Shown: positions 1 to 9,375 of the stretch, in pieces
Layout: every line of letters starts with the position of its first letter
Numbering within the stretch: the first letter of the stretch is position 1
Assembly: GCF_029813775.1 (NCBI RefSeq)
Contig: NZ_JARVKW010000028.1
Span: forward strand, 1 to 64,000
Reading direction: 5' to 3'
From: Streptomyces sp. DH24
GTDB taxonomy: Bacteria; Actinomycetota; Actinomycetes; Streptomycetales; Streptomycetaceae
Length of the DNA: 64,000 nt
Notes under the pieces: model-generated
What the model was told of the DNA's origin: nothing
The model's database searches: none
Seen by the model: the letters and a program-made list of their open reading frames with translations, nothing else
Program-made: the position numbers and the translations under genes

Positions 1-23
1 GGGCACCGCCGGGTGGTAGCCGG

Positions 24-451
24 CTAAGCGGCGGGCCGCACCACACCCCCACGCCCCACTCCCGTACGCCGCCGACTGTCCCACCCAGCCACGGAAACCC
101 GTCCCGCCCAGCCGCGCCGCCCAGCTGCGGGCAGCCGTCCCGCCCAGCCGCGCCGCCCAGCTGCGGGCACCCGTCCCGCCCAGCCGTCCCGCCCAGCTGC
201 GGGCACCCGTCCCGCCCAGCTGCGGGCAGTCGTGCCGCTGGGGCGGCACGGGTGGGCGCAGGCGGCAACCCGTCAACGCCGGGGTGCGTGGCCAACCGTC
301 GGGTGCGGGAAGGGGCGGCAACCCGTCAACGCCGGGGTGCGTGGCCAACCGTCGGGTGCGGGAAGGGGCGGCGGCCCGTCGGCGCCGGGCCGCGGGGCCG
401 ACCGCTGGGTCGGGAAGGGGCGGCGGCCCGTCAACGCGGCCGCGTGGTCGG
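24..451. repeat. Non-coding minisatellite tract
   Basis: This stretch holds no convincing gene; its long reading frames are by-products of repeats. Two repeat families are visible. Roughly 100-232 is a degenerate array built on CGTCCCGCCCAGCTGCGGGC. From 264 onward a unit of about 53 bp starting GGC(AA/GG)CCCGTC recurs at 264, 317, 370 and 422. The first two copies are nearly identical, the third is diverged and the fourth runs up to the otsA stop codon. It lies immediately downstream of otsA. Confidence 0.75.
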
Positions 452-1867
452 CTATCCGTCGCGCAGCGCGTTCAGCTGGTCCAGGAACCACCGCGTGGGC
501 GGCAACGCCGTCGCCGCCGCCGACAACCGCTTCGCCCGCTCGGCCCGCTCGCCCACCGGCATCGTCAACGCCTCGTGCAGTGCCCCGGCCGTACCGACCA
601 CGTCGTACGGGTTCACCACCACCGCGTCCTCGCCCAGTTCCTCGTACGCCCCCGCCTCCCGCGACAGCACCAGCGCGCAGCCGCCGTCGGACAGCAGCGG
701 GATCTCCTTCGCCACCAGGTTCATGCCGTCGCGGATGGGGTTCACCAGGGCCACGTCGGCCAGCCGGTACGCCGCAAGCGAGCGGGCGAAGTCGTCCTTG
801 ACGTGCAGGACGACCGGCGTCCAACCGGGCGTGCCGAAGGCCGAGTTGATCTCGTCCGCGACCCGCTGCACCTCCGCCGTGTACTCCCGGTACACCGCGA
901 GGTCCTGCCGCGAGGGGTAGGCGAAGGCGACGTGCACGACCCGTTCCCGCCATTCCGGGTGGTCCGCCAGCAGTTGCCGGTAGGCCAGCAGGCCCCGGAC
1001 GATGTTCTTCGACAGTTCCGTGCGGTCCACGCGGACGATCGTGCGGCGCGGCGTGCCGTCGGGCGCCGTGCCGATCTCGTCGCGCAGGCCCGCGATGCGT
1101 TCCTCGACGTCCGCCTCGTGCGCCCGCGTGCGCAGGAAGTCCGCGTCGACTCCCAGGCCGTGCACGCCGATCCGGGTGTTCCCGAGCCCGTCCGCGAACG
1201 CCTCGCAGCATGCCGTGAACGCGTCCGCCCAGCGCCGGGTGAGGAAGCCGAGGCGGTCGGCGCCCAGCATGCCGCGCAGGACCTGGGCGGCGATGTCGTC
1301 GGGCAGCATCCGGAAGTACTCCGGCGGTGCCCACGGCGTGTGCGAGAAGTGGCCGATCCTCAGGTCCGGGCGCAGGTCGCGGAGCATGCCGGGGACGAGC
1401 GTGAGGTGGTAGTCCTGGACCACCACCGACGCGCCGTCGGCCGCCTCGTGCGCGAGTGCCTCGGCGAAAGCGCGGTTGTACGCCTCGTACGACGCCCACT
1501 GGCGGCGGAACTCCGCGTCGAAGACCGGTTCCAGCGGGGTCTGGTAGAGCATGTGGTGCACGAACCACAGCACGGAGTTGGCGATGCCGTTGTACGCGTC
1601 GGCGTGCACGTCGGCCGCGATGTCCAGCATCCGCACCCCGGACTCGCCGACCCCGCGCCGTACCGCCTCGCGGTCGCCGTCGGACAGTGCCGAGCACACC
1701 CACAGCGCGTCCGCGTCGGAGCCGATCGCGGAGAGTCCGGAGACCAGCCCGCCGCCGCCGCGTCTCGCGTGCAGCGAGCCGTCCTCGCGCACGTCGTACG
1801 AGACCGGGCCGCGATTGGACGCGACCAGCACCCGGGCACCCTGACCAGCAGCCTGCGTTGAAGCCAT
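452..1867 (-). CDS. otsA: Trehalose-6-phosphate synthase (GT20)
   Basis: Cytosolic retaining glycosyltransferase that joins a nucleotide-glucose to glucose-6-phosphate, giving trehalose-6-phosphate for stress protection. The protein is 471 residues, the normal bacterial OtsA length. GT20 landmarks are in order: SNRGPV at 17-22, QDYHL at 151-155, HTPW at 176-179 and NPIRDGMNLVAKE at 376-388. The phosphate-binding Arg/Lys block is RVDRTELSKN rather than the commoner R-x-DYTKG, so it belongs to a diverged actinobacterial clade. A pseudoglycosyltransferase role, as in the VldE branch, cannot be excluded by eye. The ATG at 1867 is chosen because GAGG precedes it; a TTG nine bases upstream is the alternative. 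A phosphatase partner (otsB) would lie outside the window. gpgS lies just upstream on the same strand. Confidence 0.88.
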   Translation of the reverse strand: MASTQAAGQGARVLVASNRGPVSYDVREDGSLHARRGGGGLVSGLSAIGSDADALWVCSALSDGDREAVRRGVGESGVRMLDIAADVHADAYNGIANSVLWFVHHMLYQTPLEPVFDAEFRRQWASYEAYNRAFAEALAHEAADGASVVVQDYHLTLVPGMLRDLRPDLRIGHFSHTPWAPPEYFRMLPDDIAAQVLRGMLGADRLGFLTRRWADAFTACCEAFADGLGNTRIGVHGLGVDADFLRTRAHEADVEERIAGLRDEIGTAPDGTPRRTIVRVDRTELSKNIVRGLLAYRQLLADHPEWRERVVHVAFAYPSRQDLAVYREYTAEVQRVADEINSAFGTPGWTPVVLHVKDDFARSLAAYRLADVALVNPIRDGMNLVAKEIPLLSDGGCALVLSREAGAYEELGEDAVVVNPYDVVGTAGALHEALTMPVGERAERAKRLSAAATALPPTRWFLDQLNALRDG

Positions 1868-1951
1868 AAGCCTCAACCTAGCCCGGCCGGGAAACGCTCA
1901 AACGTACGGTTCGGCCGCGTGGCCGGTCGTATACGGGCCGCTGTCCGGGCC

Positions 1952-2896
1952 TCACGCGACTTTCCGTTCGGCGTACTCGGCGATCTCCACCATCGGCGGG
2001 CGTTCCTCCGTGTCGACCGAGAACGTGCGTGGCTCGAAGCCGTCCTCGCCACGTTCGAACTGGGTGAGGGCGGGGCGGACCAGATGGCCGCGGGCCAGCC
2101 GGAGCTGGGCCGTGCGGTAGATCGCGGCGGACATCCGGCCCAGCGCCTGGCCGTCCTGGTGGCGGTGCTTGCGCACGCCGACGTCGACCTGGGCCAGCGC
2201 GTCGAGGCCGACCAGGTGCAGGGCGTCGACGAGCATGCCCAGTTCCACGCCGTAGCCGACGGGGAACGGCAGCTGTTCCAGCAGGCCGCGGCGGGCCGCG
2301 TACTCGCCGCCGAGGGGCTGGACGAAGCCCGCCAGCTGCGGCCAGTGCATGTTCAGCAGGGGCCGGGCCATCAGTTCGGTGACCCGGCCGCCCTGGCCGG
2401 CCGCCGAGCCGAGGGGGCGGTCGTACATCGCCTTGACCAGGTCCACGTCCGGGTCCGTGAGCAGCGGGCCGACGATGCCCGAGACGAAGTCGGAGGAGAA
2501 GTCCCTGAGGTCGGCGTCCACGAAGCAGACGATGTCCCCCCGCGTGACCAGCAGCGAGCGCCACAGCACCTCGCCCTTGCCGGGGACGGCCGGTATGCGG
2601 GGCAGGATCTCGTCGCGGTGCACCACGGTCGCGCCCGCCGCGGCGGCCACCTCGGAGGTGCGGTCGGTGGACCCCGAGTCGACGACGACGATCTCGTCCA
2701 CCAGCGGCGCCTCGCGCATCAGGTCGCGGCGGATCGCGGCGACGATGTCGCCGACGGTCTCCTCCTCGTTCAGCGCGGGCAGGACGACGCTCACCGACTG
2801 CCCCGTGGCGCGCTTCGCGGACAGCAGCTGGTGGAGCGGGCGGTCGGACACGGACCAGGAGCGTGCAGTCAGCCAGCGCTCGACTTCTTCCAGCAC
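1952..2896 (-). CDS. gpgS: Glucosyl-3-phosphoglycerate synthase
   Basis: GT-A fold glycosyltransferase expected to transfer glucose from a nucleotide sugar to 3-phosphoglycerate, the first step to glucosylglycerate and related compatible solutes or lipopolysaccharides. The protein is 314 residues. The nucleotide-binding start VVLPALNEEE lies at 37-46, DSGSTDRT at 73-80, GKGEVLWRS at 106-114 and the metal-binding VDADLRDF (DxD) at 126-133; GYGVELGML follows in the acceptor region. The GTG start at 2896 has GAGGAG about nine bases upstream. It is followed after 84 bp by otsA on the same strand, so two glucose-based solute genes sit together. Other GT2/GT81 substrates are possible, but the length and motifs fit GpgS well. 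Confidence 0.82.
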   Translation of the reverse strand: MLEEVERWLTARSWSVSDRPLHQLLSAKRATGQSVSVVLPALNEEETVGDIVAAIRRDLMREAPLVDEIVVVDSGSTDRTSEVAAAAGATVVHRDEILPRIPAVPGKGEVLWRSLLVTRGDIVCFVDADLRDFSSDFVSGIVGPLLTDPDVDLVKAMYDRPLGSAAGQGGRVTELMARPLLNMHWPQLAGFVQPLGGEYAARRGLLEQLPFPVGYGVELGMLVDALHLVGLDALAQVDVGVRKHRHQDGQALGRMSAAIYRTAQLRLARGHLVRPALTQFERGEDGFEPRTFSVDTEERPPMVEIAEYAERKVA

Positions 2897-3064
2897 GGTC
2901 GGTGGCTCCTCTGCGTTCTCTCGGCGAGCCGGTGTGACCCATCTCGCGGTTCGGACGACTATCTCAACTGTCCTGGCCTTCGGTTACAGTCTTGAACAAC
3001 GCGGATGACCATCGCATGTCGGGGGTCACGACCCCGTCGTCCGTTGATCAACAACCACATACAG

Positions 3065-3217
3065 CTCATCCAGAGGGGCAGAGGGAAACGGCCCGATGAA
3101 GCCCCGGCAACCCTCCAGCCGGTCTCGTAGATCATTGTCGATCGCTCTCCGCGAGGCTCCCGGCTAGGGAAGGTGCCAAATCCGTCTCACGGCGAGATGC
3201 GTCGTGAGGAAGATGAG
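3065..3217 (+). promoter_or_regulatory. SAM riboswitch (S-box) upstream of thrC
   Basis: The leader carries the SAM-I core: AGAGGGAAACGGCCCGATGAA, then GCCCCGGCAACC, and AGGTGCCAAATCC downstream. P1 can be drawn exactly as CTCATC at 3065-3070 pairing with GATGAG at 3212-3217. A further hairpin, CTCACG...CGTGAG, lies just before the 3' strand. There is no terminator between the aptamer and the gene. The 3' P1 strand runs directly into GAGGAGAAAGG, the thrC ribosome binding site, so control is most likely at translation initiation: S-adenosylmethionine should stabilise P1 and reduce thrC expression. The aptamer is longer than many SAM-I examples because of an extended peripheral stem. Confidence 0.85.
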
Positions 3218-3237
3218 GAGAAAGGGCCTCGCCTCAC

Positions 3238-4521
3238 ATGGCTGTGCAGACTGTTGCAAGCACCACGAATTCCGTCGACCTCGGTCCCGCCGCGGCGCTT
3301 TCCTGTCGCGAGTGCGGTCACCGTGTGCCTCTCGGCCCGGTTTTCGCCTGCGAGGAGTGTTTCGGCCCGCTGGAGATCGCCTACGACTTCTCGGCGTACG
3401 ACACCGAGGAGCTCCGGCGGCGCATCACGGCGGGTCCCGCGAACATCTGGCGTTACGCGCCGCTGCTGCCCGTCCCGGCCGACGTGGCGGACAAGCCGAA
3501 CATCAACCCCGGCTGGACCAAGCTCGTCCAGGCCGACAACCTCGCCCGCGAGCTGGGCGTCGACCCCGGCAAGCTGTTCGTCAAGGACGACTCCGGCAAC
3601 CCGACGCACTCCTTCAAGGACCGGGTCGTCGCGCAGGCCCTGGAGGCCGCCCGCGCCTTCGGCTTCACGACGCTGAGCTGCTCCTCCACCGGCAACCTGG
3701 CCGGTGCCGTCGGTGCCGCCGCCGCCCGCGCGGGCTTCCGCTCCTGCGTGTTCATCCCGCACGACCTGGAGCAGGGCAAGGTCGTCATGGCCGCGGTCTA
3801 CGGCGGCGAGCTCGTCGGCATCGAGGGCAACTACGACGACGTGAACCGCTTCTGCTCCGAGCTGATCGGCGACCCGGCCGGCGAGGGCTGGGGCTTCGTC
3901 AACGTCAACCTGCGGCCCTACTACGCGGAAGGGTCCAAGACCCTGGCGTACGAGATCTGCGAGCAGCTCGGCTGGCGGCTGCCCGACCAGCTCGTGGTGC
4001 CGATCGCGTCCGGCTCGCAGCTCACGAAGATCGACAAGGGTCTCAAGGAGCTGATCGAGCTCGGTCTCGTCGAGGACAGGCCGTACAAGATCTTCGGTGC
4101 GCAGGCCGAGGGCTGTTCGCCGGTCTCCGCCGCCTTCAAGGCGGGTCATGACGTGGTGCGTCCGCAGAAGCCGAACACCATCGCCAAGTCGCTCGCCATC
4201 GGCAACCCGGCCGACGGGCCGTACGTGCTCGACATCGCGCGGCGGACCGGCGGGGCCGTGGAGGACGTCACCGACGAGCAGGTCGTCGACGCGATCAAGC
4301 TGCTCGCGCGGGCGGAGGGCATCTTCGCGGAGACCGCCGGTGGCGTGACCGTGGGCGTCACCCGCAAGCTGATCGAGAACGGCGTCCTGGACCCGACGCT
4401 GACGACCGTCGTGCTGAACACCGGCGACGGCCTCAAGACCCTCGACGCGGTGGCCGGCACCGGCCTCACCGCCACCATCCGCCCGAACCTGGACTCCTTC
4501 CGAGAGGCTGGCCTCGCATGA
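3238..4521 (+). CDS. thrC: Threonine synthase
   Basis: PLP-dependent lyase that converts O-phosphohomoserine to threonine and phosphate, competing with methionine synthesis for the shared precursor. The protein is 427 residues. It has an N-terminal zinc-ribbon-like pair of CxxC motifs (Cys23/26 and Cys38/41) and the PLP motif DDSGNPTHSFKDR, where Lys127 forms the Schiff base. The phosphate loop SCSSTGNLAGAVGAAAA follows. The ATG at 3238 lies about ten bases after GAGGAGAAAGG. It is preceded by a SAM riboswitch and overlaps the next gene by four bases (ATGA). SAM control of a threonine enzyme probably balances the branch point between methionine and threonine. Confidence 0.96.
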   Translation: MAVQTVASTTNSVDLGPAAALSCRECGHRVPLGPVFACEECFGPLEIAYDFSAYDTEELRRRITAGPANIWRYAPLLPVPADVADKPNINPGWTKLVQADNLARELGVDPGKLFVKDDSGNPTHSFKDRVVAQALEAARAFGFTTLSCSSTGNLAGAVGAAAARAGFRSCVFIPHDLEQGKVVMAAVYGGELVGIEGNYDDVNRFCSELIGDPAGEGWGFVNVNLRPYYAEGSKTLAYEICEQLGWRLPDQLVVPIASGSQLTKIDKGLKELIELGLVEDRPYKIFGAQAEGCSPVSAAFKAGHDVVRPQKPNTIAKSLAIGNPADGPYVLDIARRTGGAVEDVTDEQVVDAIKLLARAEGIFAETAGGVTVGVTRKLIENGVLDPTLTTVVLNTGDGLKTLDAVAGTGLTATIRPNLDSFREAGLA

Positions 4522-4796
4522 GCGTGACCGTTCGCATCCCCACCATCCTGCGCACCTACACCGGCGGGCAGGCCGAGGTCGCCGCCGAGGGCGCGACCCT
4601 CGGCGAGGTCATCGCCGATCTGGAGAAGAACCACACCGGCATCGCCGCCCGCGTCCTGGACGACCAGGGCAGGCTGCGCCGCTTCGTGAACGTGTACGTC
4701 AACGACGACGACGTCCGCTTCGAGCAGGGCCTGGACACCGCGACGCCCGACGGCGCCGGCGTGTCGATCATCCCGGCGGTCGCCGGCGGCTGCTGA
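4518..4796 (+). CDS. cysO: CysO-like sulfur carrier (ThiS/MoaD family)
   Basis: Small beta-grasp sulfur carrier of 92 residues. Proteins of this family carry sulfur as a C-terminal Gly-Gly thiocarboxylate; CysO donates it to an O-phosphoserine-dependent cysteine synthase. Visible features are the VTVRIPTILRTYTGG start and the AGVSIIPAVAGG tail. The encoded protein does not stop after Gly-Gly but ends Gly90-Gly91-Cys92. If read literally, the last Cys must be removed by a JAMM-type protease (Mec-like) before the glycine can be activated, as for carriers such as QbsE. It overlaps thrC by four bases, so it is translationally coupled and under the same SAM riboswitch. CysM- and Mec-like genes are not in the window. 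Confidence 0.82.
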   Translation: MSVTVRIPTILRTYTGGQAEVAAEGATLGEVIADLEKNHTGIAARVLDDQGRLRRFVNVYVNDDDVRFEQGLDTATPDGAGVSIIPAVAGGC

Positions 4797-4821
4797 GCGC
4801 CGCGATCACGAACCGTTCCTC

Positions 4822-4860
4822 GAATTGCCCCCTCCGTGAGAGAAACGGAGGGGGCAATTC
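4822..4860 (+). terminator. thrC-cysO terminator hairpin
   Basis: Perfect 16-bp inverted repeat (GAATTGCCCCCTCCGT / ACGGAGGGGGCAATTC) with a 7-nt loop, beginning 26 bp after the cysO stop. There is no T tract, as is usual for Streptomyces terminators. Confidence 0.85.
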
Positions 4861-5074
4861 TGCATGGTTGAGCACGGTAGAGTTGGGGAACCGGATGTGA
4901 TCCGTATGCCAAGCGCATATGAGTTCCGGTTCCGCATGCGATGAGAAGTAGCCAAAGTGTGTGGCTTCTTTGCGACTTTCGTGCCTTTTGTGGGGCCCGA
5001 CTTGCCCTGAATTCGGGCGAATTCTCGCCACATTCCGGACCGTGTCCGTCCAGATTTCTCGTCCGATTGACCTG
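4861..5074. other. Gene-free stretch upstream of csp
   Basis: About 210 bp with noticeably more A and T than its surroundings. I see no convincing gene here; short antisense frames lack coding character. It probably holds upstream promoter sequence for the cold-shock gene. Confidence 0.5.
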
Positions 5075-5102
5075 TTGCAGACGGCAGTTGGACAGATACA
5101 TT
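5075..5102 (+). promoter_or_regulatory. Possible csp promoter
   Basis: TTGCAG at 5075-5080 and TACATT at 5097-5102 are separated by 16 bp and resemble a vegetative promoter. They would give a leader of about 100 nt, a usual arrangement for cold-shock genes. Confidence 0.4.
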
Positions 5103-5129
5103 CGGCCGCGGTCGACGCGTTCCGGCGCA

Positions 5130-5165
5130 CACCCCCACCGTGGGGGGTGAGGTCTGACCCGGGTC
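5130..5165 (+). promoter_or_regulatory. Structured leader of the cold-shock gene
   Basis: Two GC-rich elements lie between the putative promoter and the gene: a hairpin CACCCCC-(6 nt)-GGGGGTG at 5130-5149 and the palindrome GACCCGGGTC at 5156-5165. They could form a temperature-responsive leader, but this is only inferred from the pairing. Confidence 0.35.
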
Positions 5166-5211
5166 CGCGAAGTGTGGATCTGTGCAAGGGCCAGTAATAG
5201 GGGAGTTAGGC

Positions 5212-5415
5212 ATGGCTCAGGGCACCGTCAAGTGGTTCAACGCGGAGAAGGGGTACGGCTTCATCGCGGTCGACGGTGGTGCGGATGTTTTCGTCCACTA
5301 CAGCGCGATCCAGATGGACGGCTACCGCACCCTGGAAGAGGGCCAGCGGGTCGAGTTCGAGATCTCGCAGGGTCAGAAGGGCCCGCAGGCCGACATGGTC
5401 CGCGTCACTGCCTGA
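5212..5415 (+). CDS. Cold-shock protein (CspA family)
   Basis: A 67-residue single cold-shock domain that binds single-stranded RNA and DNA and acts as an RNA chaperone. The core GTVKWFNAEKGYGFI contains RNP1 (GYGFI, 14-18) and is followed by RNP2 (VFVHY, 26-30). The full length of a typical Csp is present, ending DMVRVTA. The ATG at 5212 has GGGGAG a few bases upstream. It sits alone between two strong hairpin terminators, so it should be transcribed as a single gene from the structured leader. It is closely related to the minus-strand cold-shock gene at 25.9-26.3 kb but lacks that gene's C-terminal extension. Confidence 0.95.
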   Translation: MAQGTVKWFNAEKGYGFIAVDGGADVFVHYSAIQMDGYRTLEEGQRVEFEISQGQKGPQADMVRVTA

Positions 5416-5444
5416 CACGCGCGCGACCACCGCACACCGGTCTT

Positions 5445-5482
5445 CAGGCGAAGGGTCCGTACCTCCGGGTACGGGCCCTTCG
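5445..5482 (+). terminator. csp terminator hairpin
   Basis: Inverted repeat GGCGAAGGGTCCGTACC / GGTACGGGCCCTTCGCC with a 4-nt loop and one G-T pair, 29 bp after the csp stop. Confidence 0.85.
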
Positions 5483-5528
5483 CCGTGCCCGGACACCGGT
5501 CCCGGGCGAGTCCGCATCGAGGGCGCAC

Positions 5529-5591
5529 CTTGCACTCGGACGGGGCGAGTGCTAATCATTGGCGTTAGCACTCTGAAGGTGAGAGTGACAA
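5529..5591 (+). promoter_or_regulatory. Doubled CIRCE (HrcA) operator
   Basis: Four 9-bp CIRCE half-sites follow one another with exactly 9 bp between each: CTTGCACTC (5529), GAGTGCTAA (5547), TTAGCACTC (5565) and GAGTGACAA (5583). Read in pairs this is two complete CIRCE elements, each TTAGCACTC-N9-GAGTGCTAA with two mismatches in one arm, separated by 9 bp. HrcA normally represses groE and dnaK-type operons through one such element. The first copy overlaps the promoter hexamers. Confidence 0.85.
5530..5558 (+). promoter_or_regulatory. groEL2 promoter
   Basis: TTGCAC at 5530-5535, 17 bp, then TAATCA at 5553-5558 preceded by the extended TGC. Both hexamers fall inside the first CIRCE copy, so HrcA binding would occlude RNA polymerase directly. 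The resulting leader is about 150 nt. Confidence 0.55.
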
Positions 5592-5715
5592 CGTAAGGAC
5601 CGGGTCGGTGAGGCCACGGGCCGGGTGGGGCAAGGAACCACCGGCCGGGGCCGTCCGTCGCGGGCGCGGGCGCGGTCCGAAGTAATCACCCCCAGTCCTG
5701 GAGGGACCACTTCAC

Positions 5716-7338
<1,623 letters not shown>

Positions 7339-7370
7339 TCCTCACGAGGATCGGACCCGTCCGTCAGGAC

Positions 7371-7411
7371 CGAGGGCGGCACTCCCTGTACGTCAGGGGG
7401 TGCCGCCCTCG
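7371..7411 (+). terminator. groEL2 terminator hairpin
   Basis: Long inverted repeat CGAGGGCGGCACTCCCTG / CAGGGGGTGCCGCCCTCG with a TACGT loop and a single G-T pair, 32 bp after the stop codon. Confidence 0.85.
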
Positions 7412-7544
7412 GGCGTGTCCGGGATCACAAAAGGGTCCGGCGGGGCCTCGGAATGCCGTGTCCGGCGCGGCGGTTGAGGGCTGTGGTGCGCTTCAATGCG
7501 TGTGCACATACCAGCTGGTCAGCCTTCACTCCGAGGAGCCCCAC

Positions 7545-8678
7545 ATGGCCGTCCCCGTCACCGAGACCGCCGCCTCCCGCGCCGCCGAGATCCTCTCCCG
7601 CCCGGTCGCCGTCAACGGCATGACCGTCCCGAACCGCATCGCGATGGCGCCCATGACCCGCATGTTCTCCCCGGGCGGCGTGCCCGGCGAGGACGTCGCG
7701 TCGTACTACGGCCGCCGCGCCGCCGCCGGAGTCGGTCTGATCGTCACCGAGGGCACCTACGTCGGCCACGAGTCGGCCGGGCAGAGCGACCGCGTGCCGC
7801 GCTTCCACGGCGAGGAACAGCTCGCGGGCTGGGCGAAGGTCGCCGAGGCGGTGCACGCGGGCGGTGGCCGCATCGTGCCGCAGCTGTGGCACATCGGGAT
7901 GGTCCGCCGACCGGGCGAGCCGCCCTTCCCGGACGCCCCCGCCGTCGGCCCCTCCGGTCTGCGCATCGGCGAGGACGAGCCCACCGGCAGGGCCATGACG
8001 CAGGCCGATCTGGACGCCGTCGTCGGCGCGTTCGCCGAGGCCGCCGCTGCCGCCGAGCGCATCGGCTTCGACGGCGTGGAGCTGCACGGCGCCCACGGTT
8101 ACCTCATCGACCAGTTCCTGTGGGCGGGCACCAACCGCCGCACCGACGCCTACGGCGGCGACCCGGTGGCCCGGACGAAGTTCGCCGCGGAGATCGTGGC
8201 CGCCGTCCGCGAGGCCGTGTCGCCCGGCTTCCCGGTCATCTTCCGCTACTCGCAGTGGAAGCAGGACGCCTACGACGCCCGTCTCGCCGAGACGCCCGAG
8301 GAGCTGGAGGCGATCCTCGCGCCGCTCGCCGCGGCCGGTGTCGACGCCTTCCACGCGTCCACGCGCCGTTACTGGCAGCCGGAGTTCGAGGGCTCGGACC
8401 TCAACCTGGCCGGCTGGACGAAGAAGCTCACCGGCAAGGCCACCCTCACGGTCGGCTCGGTCGGTCTGAACGGCGACTTCATCAAGGCCTTCCAGGGCGA
8501 GGGCGCGGACGTCGGCGCCCTCGACGACCTCCTCGACCGGCTGGAGCGCGACGAGTTCGACCTCGTCGCCGTCGGCCGCGCCCTGCTCCAGGACCCGCTG
8601 TGGGCGCAGAAGGTCCTCGCCGGCCGCCTGGAGGAGCTGGCGCCGTACGACCCGGCGGCGCTCAAGACGCTGAGCTGA
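7545..8678 (+). CDS. NADH:flavin oxidoreductase, Old Yellow Enzyme family
   Basis: FMN-dependent ene-reductase of 377 residues, with an (alpha/beta)8 barrel. Typical landmarks are VPNRIAMAPMTRMFSPGG near the N-terminus, VPQLWHIGM in the middle, and the FMN/substrate motif VELHGAHGYLIDQFLW with GTNRRTDAYGG following. VAVGRALLQDPLW near the end is the phosphate-binding strand. The ATG at 7545 is preferred because GAGGAG lies just upstream; an in-frame GTG-type extension to 7458 adds 29 atypical residues. It is monocistronic between the groEL2 terminator and a convergent gene. The physiological substrate cannot be read from sequence. Confidence 0.9.
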   Translation: MAVPVTETAASRAAEILSRPVAVNGMTVPNRIAMAPMTRMFSPGGVPGEDVASYYGRRAAAGVGLIVTEGTYVGHESAGQSDRVPRFHGEEQLAGWAKVAEAVHAGGGRIVPQLWHIGMVRRPGEPPFPDAPAVGPSGLRIGEDEPTGRAMTQADLDAVVGAFAEAAAAAERIGFDGVELHGAHGYLIDQFLWAGTNRRTDAYGGDPVARTKFAAEIVAAVREAVSPGFPVIFRYSQWKQDAYDARLAETPEELEAILAPLAAAGVDAFHASTRRYWQPEFEGSDLNLAGWTKKLTGKATLTVGSVGLNGDFIKAFQGEGADVGALDDLLDRLERDEFDLVAVGRALLQDPLWAQKVLAGRLEELAPYDPAALKTLS

Positions 8679-8703
8679 GCCCGCGCGGGCCGGGGCGGGC
8701 CGG

Positions 8704-9273
8704 CTACAGGTTGCCCATCGGTTCGGTGTCGACCCGGACCGGTGTGCCCCACACCCGCAGCACCTCGTAGTCGGTGAACTCGTGCACGAGCCGGTACGCC
8801 ATCGCCGACCGGGGCGCGCGCAGCTGGGCGGCGATGTACGCCTCGGCCTCCCGCCGGTCCCGGCGGGGCGTGCCGCACAGCTGCCACTCCCGCCCGTTCC
8901 ACAGCTCCGGCAGCCACCGCTGCTGGGGCTGCGGCCGGTCCCCGCGCACGCCGTACCGGGACGGCGCGGGCCCGGCGGGCCGGGCCTGCGGGGCGCCGCC
9001 GCCGTACTCGGCCCGGCGGGCGGCCCGGCGCCGCGTCTCGCACAGCAGGCACAGGTCGGGGGCGGCCGTGTCGACGGGCCCGCTCGGGTGCTCGGGGCAG
9101 CGGGTGGTGGGCGCCCCTCCCGTGACGGTCTCGTCGAGCAGGTCCAGCGCCCGCCGCAGGTCGGCCTTGACCTCGTGCAGCTTGGCGTCGGGCGTGTCGG
9201 CGTTCAACGCCTCGCCGTGCTCCCCGAGCAGACGGAGGGCACGGCCTAGGGCGGTGAGCTGGGCGTGGTTCAT
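8704..9273 (-). CDS. Hypothetical protein with Cys-rich centre
   Basis: I do not recognise a named family. The 189-residue protein has a helical, charged N-terminus (MNHAQLTALGRALRLLGEH). A middle part contains RCPEHP and LCLLCETRR, spaced like a small zinc-binding knuckle, followed by a proline/glycine-rich linker. The C-terminal third, WLPELWNGREWQLCGTP to the end, is rich in aromatic residues and may be a small domain. The start ATG at 9273 fits the frame; no strong ribosome binding site is evident. It is convergent with the flavin oxidoreductase and separated from murQ by about 100 bp. It looks like a genuine Streptomyces gene by codon use. Confidence 0.7.
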   Translation of the reverse strand: MNHAQLTALGRALRLLGEHGEALNADTPDAKLHEVKADLRRALDLLDETVTGGAPTTRCPEHPSGPVDTAAPDLCLLCETRRRAARRAEYGGGAPQARPAGPAPSRYGVRGDRPQPQQRWLPELWNGREWQLCGTPRRDRREAEAYIAAQLRAPRSAMAYRLVHEFTDYEVLRVWGTPVRVDTEPMGNL

Positions 9274-9375
9274 GGCGGGTCGGGTACGTCCTCGGGCTGA
9301 CGGTCATCTGCGGCACCCGCGCGGGGCGCGCGGGACACCAGACTCCGCGCATCGGGCGCGTTTGTCGATCCGGGG

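Noticed and set aside
262..451. Possible CRISPR array
   Set aside because: Units are contiguous with no unique spacers and no cas genes are present; it is a minisatellite.
273..1703. Long reading frames overlapping otsA on both strands
   Set aside because: They are in alternative frames of a gene with clear GT20 motifs and have arginine/proline-rich, low-information translations.
5416..5715. A groES gene before groEL2
   Set aside because: No frame resembles GroES; the interval holds only a terminator and the CIRCE-controlled promoter.
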